Shown piece after piece: positions 8,770-16,801 of a stretch of DNA of 64,000 nt. The DNA lies in the NCBI GenBank assembly GCA_013373175.1, contig JABXII010000011.1, positions 113,073-177,072 on the forward strand. The letters run 5' to 3'. The notes under the pieces are model-generated. The model saw only the letters and a list, made by a program, of their open reading frames with translations, had not been told where the DNA came from and did not search any database. The stretch's first letter is position 1; the number at the start of each line of letters is the position of its first letter. A program made the position numbers and the translations under genes. This stretch comes from Campylobacteraceae bacterium. Its GTDB lineage: Bacteria > Campylobacterota > Campylobacteria > Campylobacterales > Arcobacteraceae.

Positions 8770-9337
8770 CTTTATCAAAATCCTCTTTGGTATCAATATC
8801 AAGAGTGTATTTATCCTCTAAAACAACATAATCTTTAGCATACTCTTGTAAAATCTTTTTAGCACCCTTATCTGCACTTAACTTTTTAAATAACTCAAAA
8901 TACCTATTAGGGAAAATTGCAGGAACTAAAAAATTTTCTTTATATTTAGAACAAACTATTCTCTTTTTATTATCTGAATAAATCTTTACTAGGTTTTCAT
9001 AATGAGAAGAAGGAATTAAAGGCATATCACATAACATAACTAAAGCATCTTTATTCTTTTCAACTTTTGAAATTCCAAGCTTTAAGGAGCTTGCCATTCC
9101 AGATTCAAACTCTTTATTTATGTAGTATTTTATATTAAAGTTTTTAATCTTTTCAATACACAAATCAGCAGATGCACCCAATATAACATTTACATCATCA
9201 CTTACAATTAATGCTTTTTTTACTGATATTTCTAAAAGTGTTTGCTCTTCTATTTTAAGAAGTTGTTTTGCTTCACCTAATCTACTTGACTTACCAGCTG
9301 CTAAAATTACAACTGATAAACTGTTAGATTTTTCCAT
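8747..9337 (-). CDS. MocA/MobA-like molybdenum cofactor nucleotidyltransferase
   Basis: A 196-residue protein with the nucleotidyltransferase signature VVILAAGKSSRLGEAKQLL near residue 8, CDMPL around residue 102, and a late D-x-D (LDIDTKEDF). MocA-type enzymes add cytidine to molybdopterin to make MCD, the cofactor of xanthine oxidase-family enzymes, which fits its place last in this operon. I start it at 9337 (MEKSNSL), with GAGG upstream; a longer frame to 9421 would run deep into the xdhC gene. It overlaps xdhC by 14 bases. MobA activity (guanylyl) is the alternative. Confidence 0.82.
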   Translation of the reverse strand: MEKSNSLSVVILAAGKSSRLGEAKQLLKIEEQTLLEISVKKALIVSDDVNVILGASADLCIEKIKNFNIKYYINKEFESGMASSLKLGISKVEKNKDALVMLCDMPLIPSSHYENLVKIYSDNKKRIVCSKYKENFLVPAIFPNRYFELFKKLSADKGAKKILQEYAKDYVVLEDKYTLDIDTKEDFDKVLATKSC

Positions 9338-10211
9338 TTTTTCTAGCCTCAATTTGAGAACATATAGATAAAGCGATAGTTTCAGGAGTATTTCCTCCAA
9401 TATCAAACCCAATAGGAGCAAAAAACCTTTTGTCCTTTTCTAGGGAAAACTTTTCTATTTTGTTTTTCATACTTGTTTTATTTCCCATTATTCCTATATA
9501 TTCCACAGAAGACTTAAGTAAAGCTTCTAAATAAACATCATCTTTTTTAGGAGAATGACTTAATATAACAGAAGCATTATAAATGCTTAAATCTAAAGAG
9601 AATATCTCATTTAAATTTTTTAATTCTATTAAATTATCTGCATCTTTTACATTTTCATTATCTATTTTCATATCAATAACTGTTGTTTTCCAACCTAAAA
9701 GATTGCACATAGAGATAAAAGAACTAACATGACGTCCTGAACCAAAAATTAAAATAGAATAGGGCATTTGTATATATTGATAAAATATACCATTCTCAAA
9801 TTTGTTCTCTTTTTTATCAATAAAACTAAACTTTTCACTATCAATTGACCTAAGCCAAGTTTTTCCATAACTATTTAAAGCTTTCCCTAAAGCGCCATAC
9901 TCCTCTTCATAGAAAAAAGCTTGTATTATATATTCACTTACTCCATGTCCAGAGTTTTTATCTATTGGTGTATTTTTATGATAAATTGTCTTTTTATTTT
10001 TAAAAGCTTCTTTTGAAACTTCTAAAAATCTATTATGCAATAAAGCACTACCTAATACACCAATAGATTCACCTTTGTTATTTATAAGCATCATATTTCC
10101 AGCTTTTGCATAAGTAGAGCCTTGTGTTTTTATAACACTTACTACTACTATATCTAAGCCTTTTGTTTTAGATTCTTTTATAAAATCAATATACTGCTTA
10201 TTTGAAAACAT
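9324..10211 (-). CDS. XdhC/CoxI-family molybdo-enzyme maturation factor
   Basis: A 295-residue XdhC-like protein. The N-terminal XdhC/CoxI domain holds VVVSVIKTQGSTYAKAGNMM and GVLGSALLHNRF; the C-terminal Rossmann domain begins ILIFGSGRHVSSFISMC. Family members bind molybdenum cofactor, add the sulfido ligand with a desulfurase partner, and insert the cofactor into xanthine oxidase-family apoenzymes. It starts one base after the large-subunit stop and overlaps the MocA-like gene, a tight operon for cofactor supply. XdhC members usually carry Cys in GCxE; here that position reads GSALL, an unusual loss worth noting. Confidence 0.8.
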   Translation of the reverse strand: MFSNKQYIDFIKESKTKGLDIVVVSVIKTQGSTYAKAGNMMLINNKGESIGVLGSALLHNRFLEVSKEAFKNKKTIYHKNTPIDKNSGHGVSEYIIQAFFYEEEYGALGKALNSYGKTWLRSIDSEKFSFIDKKENKFENGIFYQYIQMPYSILIFGSGRHVSSFISMCNLLGWKTTVIDMKIDNENVKDADNLIELKNLNEIFSLDLSIYNASVILSHSPKKDDVYLEALLKSSVEYIGIMGNKTSMKNKIEKFSLEKDKRFFAPIGFDIGGNTPETIALSICSQIEARKNGKI

Positions 10212-10212
10212 A

Positions 10213-12342
10213 TTAAACTTCTTTTATAGGCATTGAGCTATAAACTTTTCCTGTAGCATCAAATAAAGCATTTGGAACAGCTGCTAAAATTGGAGGAACA
10301 CCAGGCTCTCCGATACCACCAATTTTCTCCCCTGAATTTATAATACTTACTTCAATTTCTGGGGCATCAGATATTCTAGAAACCCTATAATCATAGAAGT
10401 TACTTTGTTCTGTTGCACCATTTTTGATACTTATTTCTGAATATTTTAAAGCTGCTATACCAAAATTAATGGCACCAACCATTTGATTCTCTACATTTTG
10501 TGGGTTAAATGCAAAACCACAATCAACGCTACACCAAACTTTTTCAACTTTAAAGTCTTTATCAATAACTCTAACCTTTGCTATTTGAGCACATATAGTT
10601 CCAAAAGATTCAACTAAAGCTACTCCGTAACCTACATTCTTTTCTTTTTTTCTATTTTTCCAATTGGCTTTTTTTGCAACATCATTTAAAATATCTATAA
10701 ATCTTTGATTGCTTAACATTCCTATTCTATACTCAATAGGGTCTTTTTTTGCAAGTGCTGCTGCTTGGTCTATCATACCTTCAACACTTAGTGATGTTTG
10801 AGTATGTCCCACTGATCTCCACCATAATACAGGAATAGGAGATTCTACAATTTTTGCTTGCATATCATGGTTATCTATATTATAAGGATGGTCAACTAAT
10901 CCCTCTTTTTGCGCCCCATCAACTCCATCTTTGTAACCAAATCCTTCTAGGGCAGTTCCTTTAAAAATAGATTGAGAGATAACTTTTGCATCAAAAGCAG
11001 TTATTTCTCCATGTTCATCTAAAGCCATTTTTACACTATTTTTATACTTAGGTCTATAATTACCCATTTTAATATCATCTTCTCTTGTCCATATAGTCAT
11101 TACAGGAAAATCTTCCCCTTTTGCACTATATAATCCATCTAAAACAAAGTCCATGTTTAAGGTTCCTCTTCTACCAAAAGCTCCACCTAAATAAGGAGTA
11201 TTATAAGTGATATTATTAAAATCTACACCTAAAACTTCTGCTGCTTTTTTTTGTGTAAGAGTTTGAAATTGTGATGATGACCAAATAGAGGCAGAATCTT
11301 TTTCATGTTTTACAAGAAAATTTAAAGGTTCCATTGCTGCATGGGATAAAAAAGGAAAATTGTATTGGGTTTCTATTGTATTTGTTGCTTCTTCAAATGC
11401 TTTTTTACTATCACCATCTTTTCTCATTGTAGAAGCAGGTTCTGAAAGTAACTCTTTATACTCTTTATCTATGTCTAAACTACTTGTGTTTTCAAAATCT
11501 AAATTTTCCCAAGTTACATCAATATCTTTTAATGCTTCTTTTGCAAGCCACCAATAATCAGCAATAACAGCTATTCCTGAAGGAATTTCTTTTACTTTTA
11601 CTATTCCATCTCTTTTTAAAACTTTTGAAGCATCATAAGATTTAACTTTTGCTCCAAAAACTCTTGGATGTAATATTGCTGCATACTTCATTCCCTCAAT
11701 TCTAACATCAATACCAAATTGGGCTTTCCCTGTTACTTTAGCTTCCATCTCTTTTGGATGTCTTGATCTTGGTTTTCCAACTATTTTACAATCTTTTAAA
11801 TCTTTGATTTTAGGATTTGTTGGTACTTTAATATCTGATAAAGATGAAACAAGTTCACCAAAACTAATTTTCTCTTTTGTTTTTTTATTTATAACATATG
11901 AAGAGTCTGTATATACATCATAAGTTCTAATCTTCCATTTTTTTGCAGCAGCTGTTTTTAACATCTCATTTAAAGCAGCACCAACTTTTCTCATATCTTG
12001 TTGTTTTGCTAAAATAGAAGAAGAACCACCTGTAAACATCATAGGTGCCCAAGCATGGTTATATTCTGGTGCAACAGGAGCTGCTACAATATTTATTTCA
12101 TCCCATTTTACATTTAACTCTTCTGCTATACACATAGCTAATGTTGTGTAAGTACCTTGACCCATCTCTACTTGACCTATTACAAAGTCTATAGTATTAT
12201 CTTCACTAATTCTTATAAAAGCATTTGGTTTTAATGCCTTTTTTTTAGGTTCTTCTGCTCTAGATTTAGTAGGGATATAAAACCCAATAACAAAAGATGA
12301 AGCAACCATTGAACTTGTTTTTAAAAAATCTCTTCTTTCCAT
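10213..12342 (-). CDS. Molybdopterin-binding aldehyde/isoquinoline oxidoreductase, large subunit
   Basis: A 709-residue xanthine oxidase-family large subunit of the IorB type. It begins with a Tat signal (MERRDFLKTSSMVASSFVIGF), so the folded enzyme should be exported. Molybdopterin contacts are seen in GQVEMGQGTYTTLAM, TPYLGGAFGRRG and VGHTQTSLSVEGM, and the catalytic Glu in GGIGEPGVPPILAAVPNAL. The family hydroxylates aldehydes or N-heterocycles and passes electrons to a 2Fe-2S subunit and then cytochromes. The substrate cannot be read from sequence. It overlaps neither neighbour but is separated from the small subunit by 1 base. Confidence 0.88.
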   Translation of the reverse strand: MERRDFLKTSSMVASSFVIGFYIPTKSRAEEPKKKALKPNAFIRISEDNTIDFVIGQVEMGQGTYTTLAMCIAEELNVKWDEINIVAAPVAPEYNHAWAPMMFTGGSSSILAKQQDMRKVGAALNEMLKTAAAKKWKIRTYDVYTDSSYVINKKTKEKISFGELVSSLSDIKVPTNPKIKDLKDCKIVGKPRSRHPKEMEAKVTGKAQFGIDVRIEGMKYAAILHPRVFGAKVKSYDASKVLKRDGIVKVKEIPSGIAVIADYWWLAKEALKDIDVTWENLDFENTSSLDIDKEYKELLSEPASTMRKDGDSKKAFEEATNTIETQYNFPFLSHAAMEPLNFLVKHEKDSASIWSSSQFQTLTQKKAAEVLGVDFNNITYNTPYLGGAFGRRGTLNMDFVLDGLYSAKGEDFPVMTIWTREDDIKMGNYRPKYKNSVKMALDEHGEITAFDAKVISQSIFKGTALEGFGYKDGVDGAQKEGLVDHPYNIDNHDMQAKIVESPIPVLWWRSVGHTQTSLSVEGMIDQAAALAKKDPIEYRIGMLSNQRFIDILNDVAKKANWKNRKKEKNVGYGVALVESFGTICAQIAKVRVIDKDFKVEKVWCSVDCGFAFNPQNVENQMVGAINFGIAALKYSEISIKNGATEQSNFYDYRVSRISDAPEIEVSIINSGEKIGGIGEPGVPPILAAVPNALFDATGKVYSSMPIKEV

Positions 12343-12343
12343 C

Positions 12344-12799
12344 TTATGACTCCTTAATAGCAGATTTAATAGCTGTTTTTATTTTATTATAGGTACCACA
12401 TCTACAAATATTTCCATCCATAGCTGAAATAATCTCTTCATCACTAGGGTTTGAATTTGATTTAAGTAAGCCTGCTGCATTCATTATTTGTCCAGACTGA
12501 CAATAACCACATTGAACAACGTCTTCTTTTATCCAAAATTTTTGAAGTTTTTGAACTGTTTTGTCCTCTTTTGTCTCAATAGTAGTAACTTTTCCATTTT
12601 TTATTTCACTTAAGGGAGTTTGACAACTTCTTTTTGCCTTTCCATCAACTAACACGGTACAGGCTCCACATTGGGCAACACCACACCCAAATTTTGTACC
12701 AGTTAAATTTAAATGATCTCTTAATACCCATAATAAAGGTGTATCTAAAGAGGCCTCAACGCTATATTCTTTATTATCAACTATTATTTTAGTAGCCAT
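12344..12799 (-). CDS. 2Fe-2S small subunit of the molybdo-oxidoreductase
   Basis: A 151-residue protein with two 2Fe-2S domains: a plant ferredoxin-type set (GCGVAQCGACTVLVDG plus a later RSCQTP) and a helical set (QCGYCQSGQIM and NICRCGTY), exactly as in IorA/CoxS/XdhB small subunits. It has no signal of its own and probably rides out with the Tat-tagged large subunit. It is the first gene of the leftward operon and is divergent from the TetR gene, with two palindromes in the gap. Confidence 0.92.
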   Translation of the reverse strand: MATKIIVDNKEYSVEASLDTPLLWVLRDHLNLTGTKFGCGVAQCGACTVLVDGKAKRSCQTPLSEIKNGKVTTIETKEDKTVQKLQKFWIKEDVVQCGYCQSGQIMNAAGLLKSNSNPSDEEIISAMDGNICRCGTYNKIKTAIKSAIKES

Positions 12800-12835
12800 T
12801 GTTTTCCTTTTTAAATTTTATAATCTTTTTATCTT

Positions 12836-12858
12836 ATAAACTAAACAGTTTAGTTTAT
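12836..12858. promoter_or_regulatory. Perfect palindrome 1 in the TetR/oxidoreductase gap
   Basis: A 23 bp inverted repeat with perfect 11 bp arms around one central base, containing ACTAAACAGTTTAGT. It lies 37 bases upstream of the small-subunit start on the minus strand, a likely repressor site for the leftward operon. Confidence 0.7.
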
Positions 12859-12919
12859 TATAAAATAATAATCTAAGATTTAATATGTATTGTTACAAAA
12901 TAAATCAAAGTTTTCTTTA

Positions 12920-12943
12920 ATACTAAACTGTACAGTATAGTAT
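12920..12943. promoter_or_regulatory. Near-perfect palindrome 2 upstream of the TetR gene
   Basis: A 24 bp inverted repeat centred on TGTACA, with two mismatching symmetric positions. It shares the half-site ACTAAACTGT/ACTAAACAGT with palindrome 1 and sits 36 bases before the TetR start, fitting autoregulation. Confidence 0.7.
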
Positions 12944-12979
12944 ATTTATTAATAAGTGATTTTAAGGTAAGATGAAATT

Positions 12980-13591
12980 ATGAAAAGAAATAGACCTCTA
13001 AATGAAGAAAAAAGAAAAGCTATTATAAAAGCGGCAATAAAAGAGTTTTATAACAAAGGCTTTGATGGCTCAAGTATGGATTCTATCTCTACTATTGCTA
13101 AAGTTTCAAAAGCTACTGTTTATAACCACTTTAAAAACAAAGAAGAACTTTTTTTACACCTTGCAACAATTTTTAAAGAAAGGTTGGAAGAAGCATACAA
13201 ATACACATATGATTCTAAAAAAGATATAGAACAACAACTTTTTGAGATTGCAAAAAAAGAGATGAATTTCTTGAGAAAAGAAGAAAATATAAAACTTATA
13301 AGAATCATGACTGTTGTTATGGTTCAAAGAAGTAATGTTGGACAAAAAATTCTTGATAGTACAAGAGACGAATATGTTATTATGACTGCAAAATGGTTTG
13401 AAGACGCCAAAGAAGATGGTAAGTTAGATTTTGAAGACTCATTATTTGTTGCAAAACAATTTATTGGAGTGATTAAGTCATTTGCCTTTATTCCTCAACT
13501 TTATGGAGCGGAAATTATCTCAGAAGAGGAAGAATTAAAAGTAATAACTAAAGCCATCGAAATGATAAAAACAATGTATATGGTTAATTAA
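12980..13591 (+). CDS. TetR/AcrR-family repressor
   Basis: A 203-residue TetR protein. The N-terminal helix-turn-helix is clear (AIKEFYNKGFDGSSMDSIS, then KVSKATVYNHFKNKEELF); the C-terminal half is the all-helical ligand domain with no diagnostic pocket I can name. It faces the molybdo-oxidoreductase operon, and the two palindromes between them are likely its sites. The inducer may be an aldehyde or heterocycle substrate, which is inference. Its stop overlaps the convergent HxlR gene by 4 bases. Confidence 0.85.
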   Translation: MKRNRPLNEEKRKAIIKAAIKEFYNKGFDGSSMDSISTIAKVSKATVYNHFKNKEELFLHLATIFKERLEEAYKYTYDSKKDIEQQLFEIAKKEMNFLRKEENIKLIRIMTVVMVQRSNVGQKILDSTRDEYVIMTAKWFEDAKEDGKLDFEDSLFVAKQFIGVIKSFAFIPQLYGAEIISEEEELKVITKAIEMIKTMYMVN

Positions 13592-13935
13592 CAGTTTGTT
13601 GCTTTTTCTATAGTAATTTTATTTTCAATAGCATAATCCTTACCCCAATCATGTAATTCTTGCAAAATAGGAATAAGTTTTTCTCCATGTTTAGTTAATT
13701 TGTATTCAACTTTTGGAGGAATAACTGGGTATGCAATTCTTTCAACAATTCCAACATCTTCTAATTCTCTTAATTGTTGAGTTAACATCTTTTGACTAAT
13801 TTCAGGAATTAATTTTTTTAATTCACCATTTCTTTTTACACCTTTTTTAAGTGACCAAAGAACCATAGCTTTCCATTTTCCACCTATCATGTCAGTTGCT
13901 AATTGAAAAAAACAGTTGTAGTTTTTTGTTTCCAT
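13588..13935 (-). CDS. HxlR-family regulator divergent from trxA
   Basis: A 115-residue HxlR protein with NYNCFFQLATDMIGGKWKA (cysteine at about residue 7), ISQKMLTQQLRELEDVGI and the wing VPPKVEYKLTKHG written here as VIPPKVEYKLTKHG. I chose the ATG at 13935 because AAAGG lies eight bases upstream. It resembles the HxlR protein at 5930-6277 but is not a recent copy. Divergence from thioredoxin suggests thiol or electrophile stress control. The core CTTTTTGGTAA, also present in the dddY operator, occurs on the minus strand just upstream of its start. Confidence 0.82.
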   Translation of the reverse strand: METKNYNCFFQLATDMIGGKWKAMVLWSLKKGVKRNGELKKLIPEISQKMLTQQLRELEDVGIVERIAYPVIPPKVEYKLTKHGEKLIPILQELHDWGKDYAIENKITIEKATNC

Positions 13936-13998
13936 AATCAAACCTTTTATAGTGTTTATAGTTACCAAAAAGTGCCTATATTACTATTCGGTATATAC

Positions 13999-14027
13999 TT
14001 GACAATTGTCAACTAATAAGTTAATAT
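13999..14027 (+). promoter_or_regulatory. trxA promoter with palindromic -35 region
   Basis: TTGACA at 13999-14004 and TAATAT at 14022-14027 are 17 bases apart, a good sigma-70 promoter 33 bases before the trxA ATG. The -35 box is half of the perfect palindrome TTGACAATTGTCAA (13999-14012), which could be a regulator site. Confidence 0.65.
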
Positions 14028-14059
14028 ACAACAATTAAAATAAAAAAAAGGATAATTAA

Positions 14060-14374
14060 ATGGGTAAATATATTGAATTAACAAATGATAATTTTGAAGC
14101 AACAGTAAACGAAGGTGTATCTTTAGTAGACTTCTGGGCTCCATGGTGTGGACCTTGTAGAATGCTTGCTCCCGTAATTGATGAATTAGCAGAAGATTTT
14201 GATGGAAAAGCTAACATTTGTAAAGTAAATACAGATGAGCAACAAGATTTAGCAGTTAAATATGGAGTTAGATCAATTCCTACAATTGTATTCATGAAAA
14301 ATGGAGAAGTAGTTGATACTTTAGTTGGTGCACAATCTAAACAAGCACTTGCTGATAAATTAAACTCACTATAA
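14060..14374 (+). CDS. trxA: Thioredoxin
   Basis: A 104-residue thioredoxin with the active site WCGPC (C30, C33) and the cis-proline region SIPTIVFMKNG. It reduces cytoplasmic disulfides with electrons from thioredoxin reductase, which is not in the window. AAAAGGATAA precedes the ATG. It is a single-gene unit: a sigma-70-like promoter lies upstream and a strong terminator downstream. Confidence 0.97.
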   Translation: MGKYIELTNDNFEATVNEGVSLVDFWAPWCGPCRMLAPVIDELAEDFDGKANICKVNTDEQQDLAVKYGVRSIPTIVFMKNGEVVDTLVGAQSKQALADKLNSL

Positions 14375-14394
14375 TATTAAATAAAATATTTATA

Positions 14395-14425
14395 AAAGAA
14401 GCAGTTTTCACTGCTTCTTTAACTC
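14395..14425 (+). terminator. Rho-independent terminator after trxA
   Basis: Perfect 11 bp arms (14395-14405 and 14410-14420) around TTTC, ending in a run of T with CTCC interruption. Confidence 0.8.
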
Positions 14426-14503
14426 CTCTTTTTCTCAAACTTTCATATTTAAAATAAGAATAATTAGATAAAATAACAAATTAAAAAATAATTAGGAAAA
14501 TTG

Positions 14504-15736
14504 ATGCAACAATTTTTAGAAGAATCAAAAAAAGTTAGTAAAGAGATTGCTACACTTAGTGGTGAAGTAAAAAATAGAGTATTAAATGAGATGGCAGACG
14601 CTTTAATTGAAAATTGTGACTATATAGTAGGTTGCAATGAAAAAGATATGAGTGTTGGTAGACTTGGAAATCTTGATGATGCTTTATTAGATAGATTACT
14701 TCTTACAGGTGAGAGAGTTGAAGGTATGGCAAATGCCATTAGAGAAATAGCTACATTAAAAGAACCTGTTGGAAGAACTCTTGATGGTTGGGTTACTGAA
14801 AACGGTTTAAATATTCAAAAAGTTTCTATTCCTATTGGAGTAATTGGGATTATCTATGAAAGTAGACCAAATGTTACTTCAGATACAGCAGCACTTTGTT
14901 TTAAAAGTGGAAATGTTTGTGTCTTAAAAGGTGGAAAAGAAGCAGAACACTCAAATAAAGCTATTGCTAATATTTTAAGACATGTGTTAACAAAGAATAA
15001 ATTACCAGAACAAGCTATCTCTTTACTTCCCGATTCAAGTAGAGAAGGTGTTGCAAACCTAATAAAACAAGATAAATATGTAGATTTAATAGTTCCAAGA
15101 GGTGGAGAAGCACTTATTAAATATGTAAGTGAAAATGCAACAGTTCCTGTTGTAAAACATGATAAAGGACTTTGCCATATCTATTTAGATAGAGATGCAA
15201 ATCATCAAAAAGCAATTGAGATAGCAATTAATGCAAAATGCTCAAGACCAGGTGTTTGTAATGCAATGGAAACACTACTTGTGCATAAAGATGTTGCTGC
15301 ATATATTTTACCTCCATTACACGAAGCTTATGAAAAGTATGGTACAGAGTTAAAAGGTTGTGATGCAACTAGAAAGTTTATTGATATTCAATGTGCTACA
15401 CATGAAGATTATGATACTGAGTATTTAGCAAATAAACTAAATATCAAAATTGTAGATAGTGTAGATGAGGCAGTTTCACATATCTCAAAATATGGTTCAG
15501 GGCATTCAGAAGCTATTATTAGTGAAAATTACTCTATTGTAAATAAGTTTTTAAATGAAGTAGATGCTGCTTGTGTATATGCAAATGCAAGTACAAGATT
15601 TACTGATGGTGGAGCTTTTGGACTTGGAGCTGAAGTTGGTATTTCAACAAATAAACTTCACTCAAGAGGACCAATGGGAATAAATGATTTAACAACATTT
15701 AAATATAAAGTTTATGGAACAGGACAGGTAAGATAG
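14504..15736 (+). CDS. proA: Gamma-glutamyl phosphate reductase
   Basis: A 410-residue ProA, the second step of proline synthesis, reducing gamma-glutamyl phosphate to the semialdehyde with NADPH. Conserved stretches are IPIGVIGIIYESRPNVTSD, SGNVCVLKGGKEA, the catalytic cysteine in CSRPGVCNAMETLL, and DAACVYANASTRFTDGG. The ATG at 14504 follows AGGAAAATTG; a TTG at 14501 directly before it is less likely. proB is not nearby. The ABM gene starts at the base after the stop. Confidence 0.97.
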   Translation: MQQFLEESKKVSKEIATLSGEVKNRVLNEMADALIENCDYIVGCNEKDMSVGRLGNLDDALLDRLLLTGERVEGMANAIREIATLKEPVGRTLDGWVTENGLNIQKVSIPIGVIGIIYESRPNVTSDTAALCFKSGNVCVLKGGKEAEHSNKAIANILRHVLTKNKLPEQAISLLPDSSREGVANLIKQDKYVDLIVPRGGEALIKYVSENATVPVVKHDKGLCHIYLDRDANHQKAIEIAINAKCSRPGVCNAMETLLVHKDVAAYILPPLHEAYEKYGTELKGCDATRKFIDIQCATHEDYDTEYLANKLNIKIVDSVDEAVSHISKYGSGHSEAIISENYSIVNKFLNEVDAACVYANASTRFTDGGAFGLGAEVGISTNKLHSRGPMGINDLTTFKYKVYGTGQVR

Positions 15737-16063
15737 ATGTCAAAAAAGATTTATTGTATTGCTTCATTTAAAGCAAAAGAAGGAAAAGAGCAAGAGCTTT
15801 TAGAAGTACTTCAAGCCCTTGAACCACAAACTACAAGAGAAGATGGGTGTATTCAATATATTGTTACAAAACATATAGAACATCCAAATGCTATGGGAAA
15901 ATCTTTTCCTATAGTATTTAATGAAATTTGGCAGTCAAAAGAGGCTTTTGAATTACACTGCAATAAACCATACATAACAAACTTTTTTGAAACACATTGT
16001 GTTGATGAAAATGGTCTTGTAGAAGATTTTAATGTATGTGTTTATAGTGATGAAGTAAATTAG
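15737..16063 (+). CDS. ABM-domain (YgiN-like) monooxygenase
   Basis: A 108-residue antibiotic biosynthesis monooxygenase domain protein: IYCIASFKAKEGKEQELLEVL, TTREDGCIQYIV and FNEIWQSKEAFELHCNKPYI follow the ferredoxin-like fold order of YgiN, a small dimeric quinol monooxygenase. Substrate is unknown. It begins immediately after the proA stop, so it is probably co-translated with proA, though no metabolic link to proline is evident. Confidence 0.75.
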   Translation: MSKKIYCIASFKAKEGKEQELLEVLQALEPQTTREDGCIQYIVTKHIEHPNAMGKSFPIVFNEIWQSKEAFELHCNKPYITNFFETHCVDENGLVEDFNVCVYSDEVN

Positions 16064-16089
16064 TTCTATCTTGAAGATAGAGCTAATTT
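16057..16089. terminator. Bidirectional terminator over two convergent stops
   Basis: Arms 16057-16070 and 16076-16089 pair with one mismatch around a 5-base loop. The hairpin includes the stop codons of the ABM gene and of the LysE gene. Confidence 0.7.
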
Positions 16090-16695
16090 AACTGCTAAAG
16101 CACCTAATACAAAAGAAGTAAGGATATTTAGAACCTTAGAAATATTAGGGTTTTCCATTAGTTTACTACTTAACATATTTCCTGCTATTCCAATTGAAGA
16201 AAAAACCACTACCGTTAAAGCCATAAATACTAAACCTAAAATAATCATTTGCATTGGTACATTTCCTAATTGAGGGTTTACAAATTGAGGAAGAAAAGCT
16301 AAGAAGAAGATAGATACTTTAGGATTTAGGACATTCATAAAAAAACCTTTGACATAAAGTTTTTTTAGTTCATTATTTGAGTCTTGAACACTTAAATCCA
16401 ATTTATCATTTCTATGTCTAAATGCTTGATAAGCTATATAAAGTAAATAAGCAGCACCAACATATTTCACAAGGTTAAAAGCTAGTTCTGATGTTTGAAA
16501 AATAACTGATATTCCAAAAGCAGCCGCTGAGGTATGAATAATAATACCAGAACAAAGCCCAAGAGTTGTGACAATTGCAGCTTTTTTACTCTTTGTCATA
16601 CCTTGAGTTAATACATAAATATTATCAGGCCCTGGAGCTAAGCATAAAAGAAAAGAGGCAGCTATAAACATATATAAAGATGTAAAATCTATCAT
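16066..16695 (-). CDS. LysE/RhtB-family exporter
   Basis: A 209-residue membrane protein with six predicted segments and the family opening FLLCLAPGPDNIYVLTQGM, followed by GLCSGIIIHTSAAAFG and the conserved loop NPKVSIFFLAFLPQFV. Members export amino acids or their analogues across the inner membrane. The substrate (Lys, Thr, homoserine lactone and others) cannot be assigned. It stands alone, with a good AAAGGAG site before the start. Confidence 0.88.
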   Translation of the reverse strand: MIDFTSLYMFIAASFLLCLAPGPDNIYVLTQGMTKSKKAAIVTTLGLCSGIIIHTSAAAFGISVIFQTSELAFNLVKYVGAAYLLYIAYQAFRHRNDKLDLSVQDSNNELKKLYVKGFFMNVLNPKVSIFFLAFLPQFVNPQLGNVPMQMIILGLVFMALTVVVFSSIGIAGNMLSSKLMENPNISKVLNILTSFVLGALAVKLALSSR

Positions 16696-16801
16696 TATTT
16701 TTCTCCTTTAAAGAAAAGATTATATAAAAAACTTACTTTATACCACCAAATGAACACCTTTTCCTAATAGACTTCTTCTTATAAACTGTAGGAGGTTTAA
16801 T

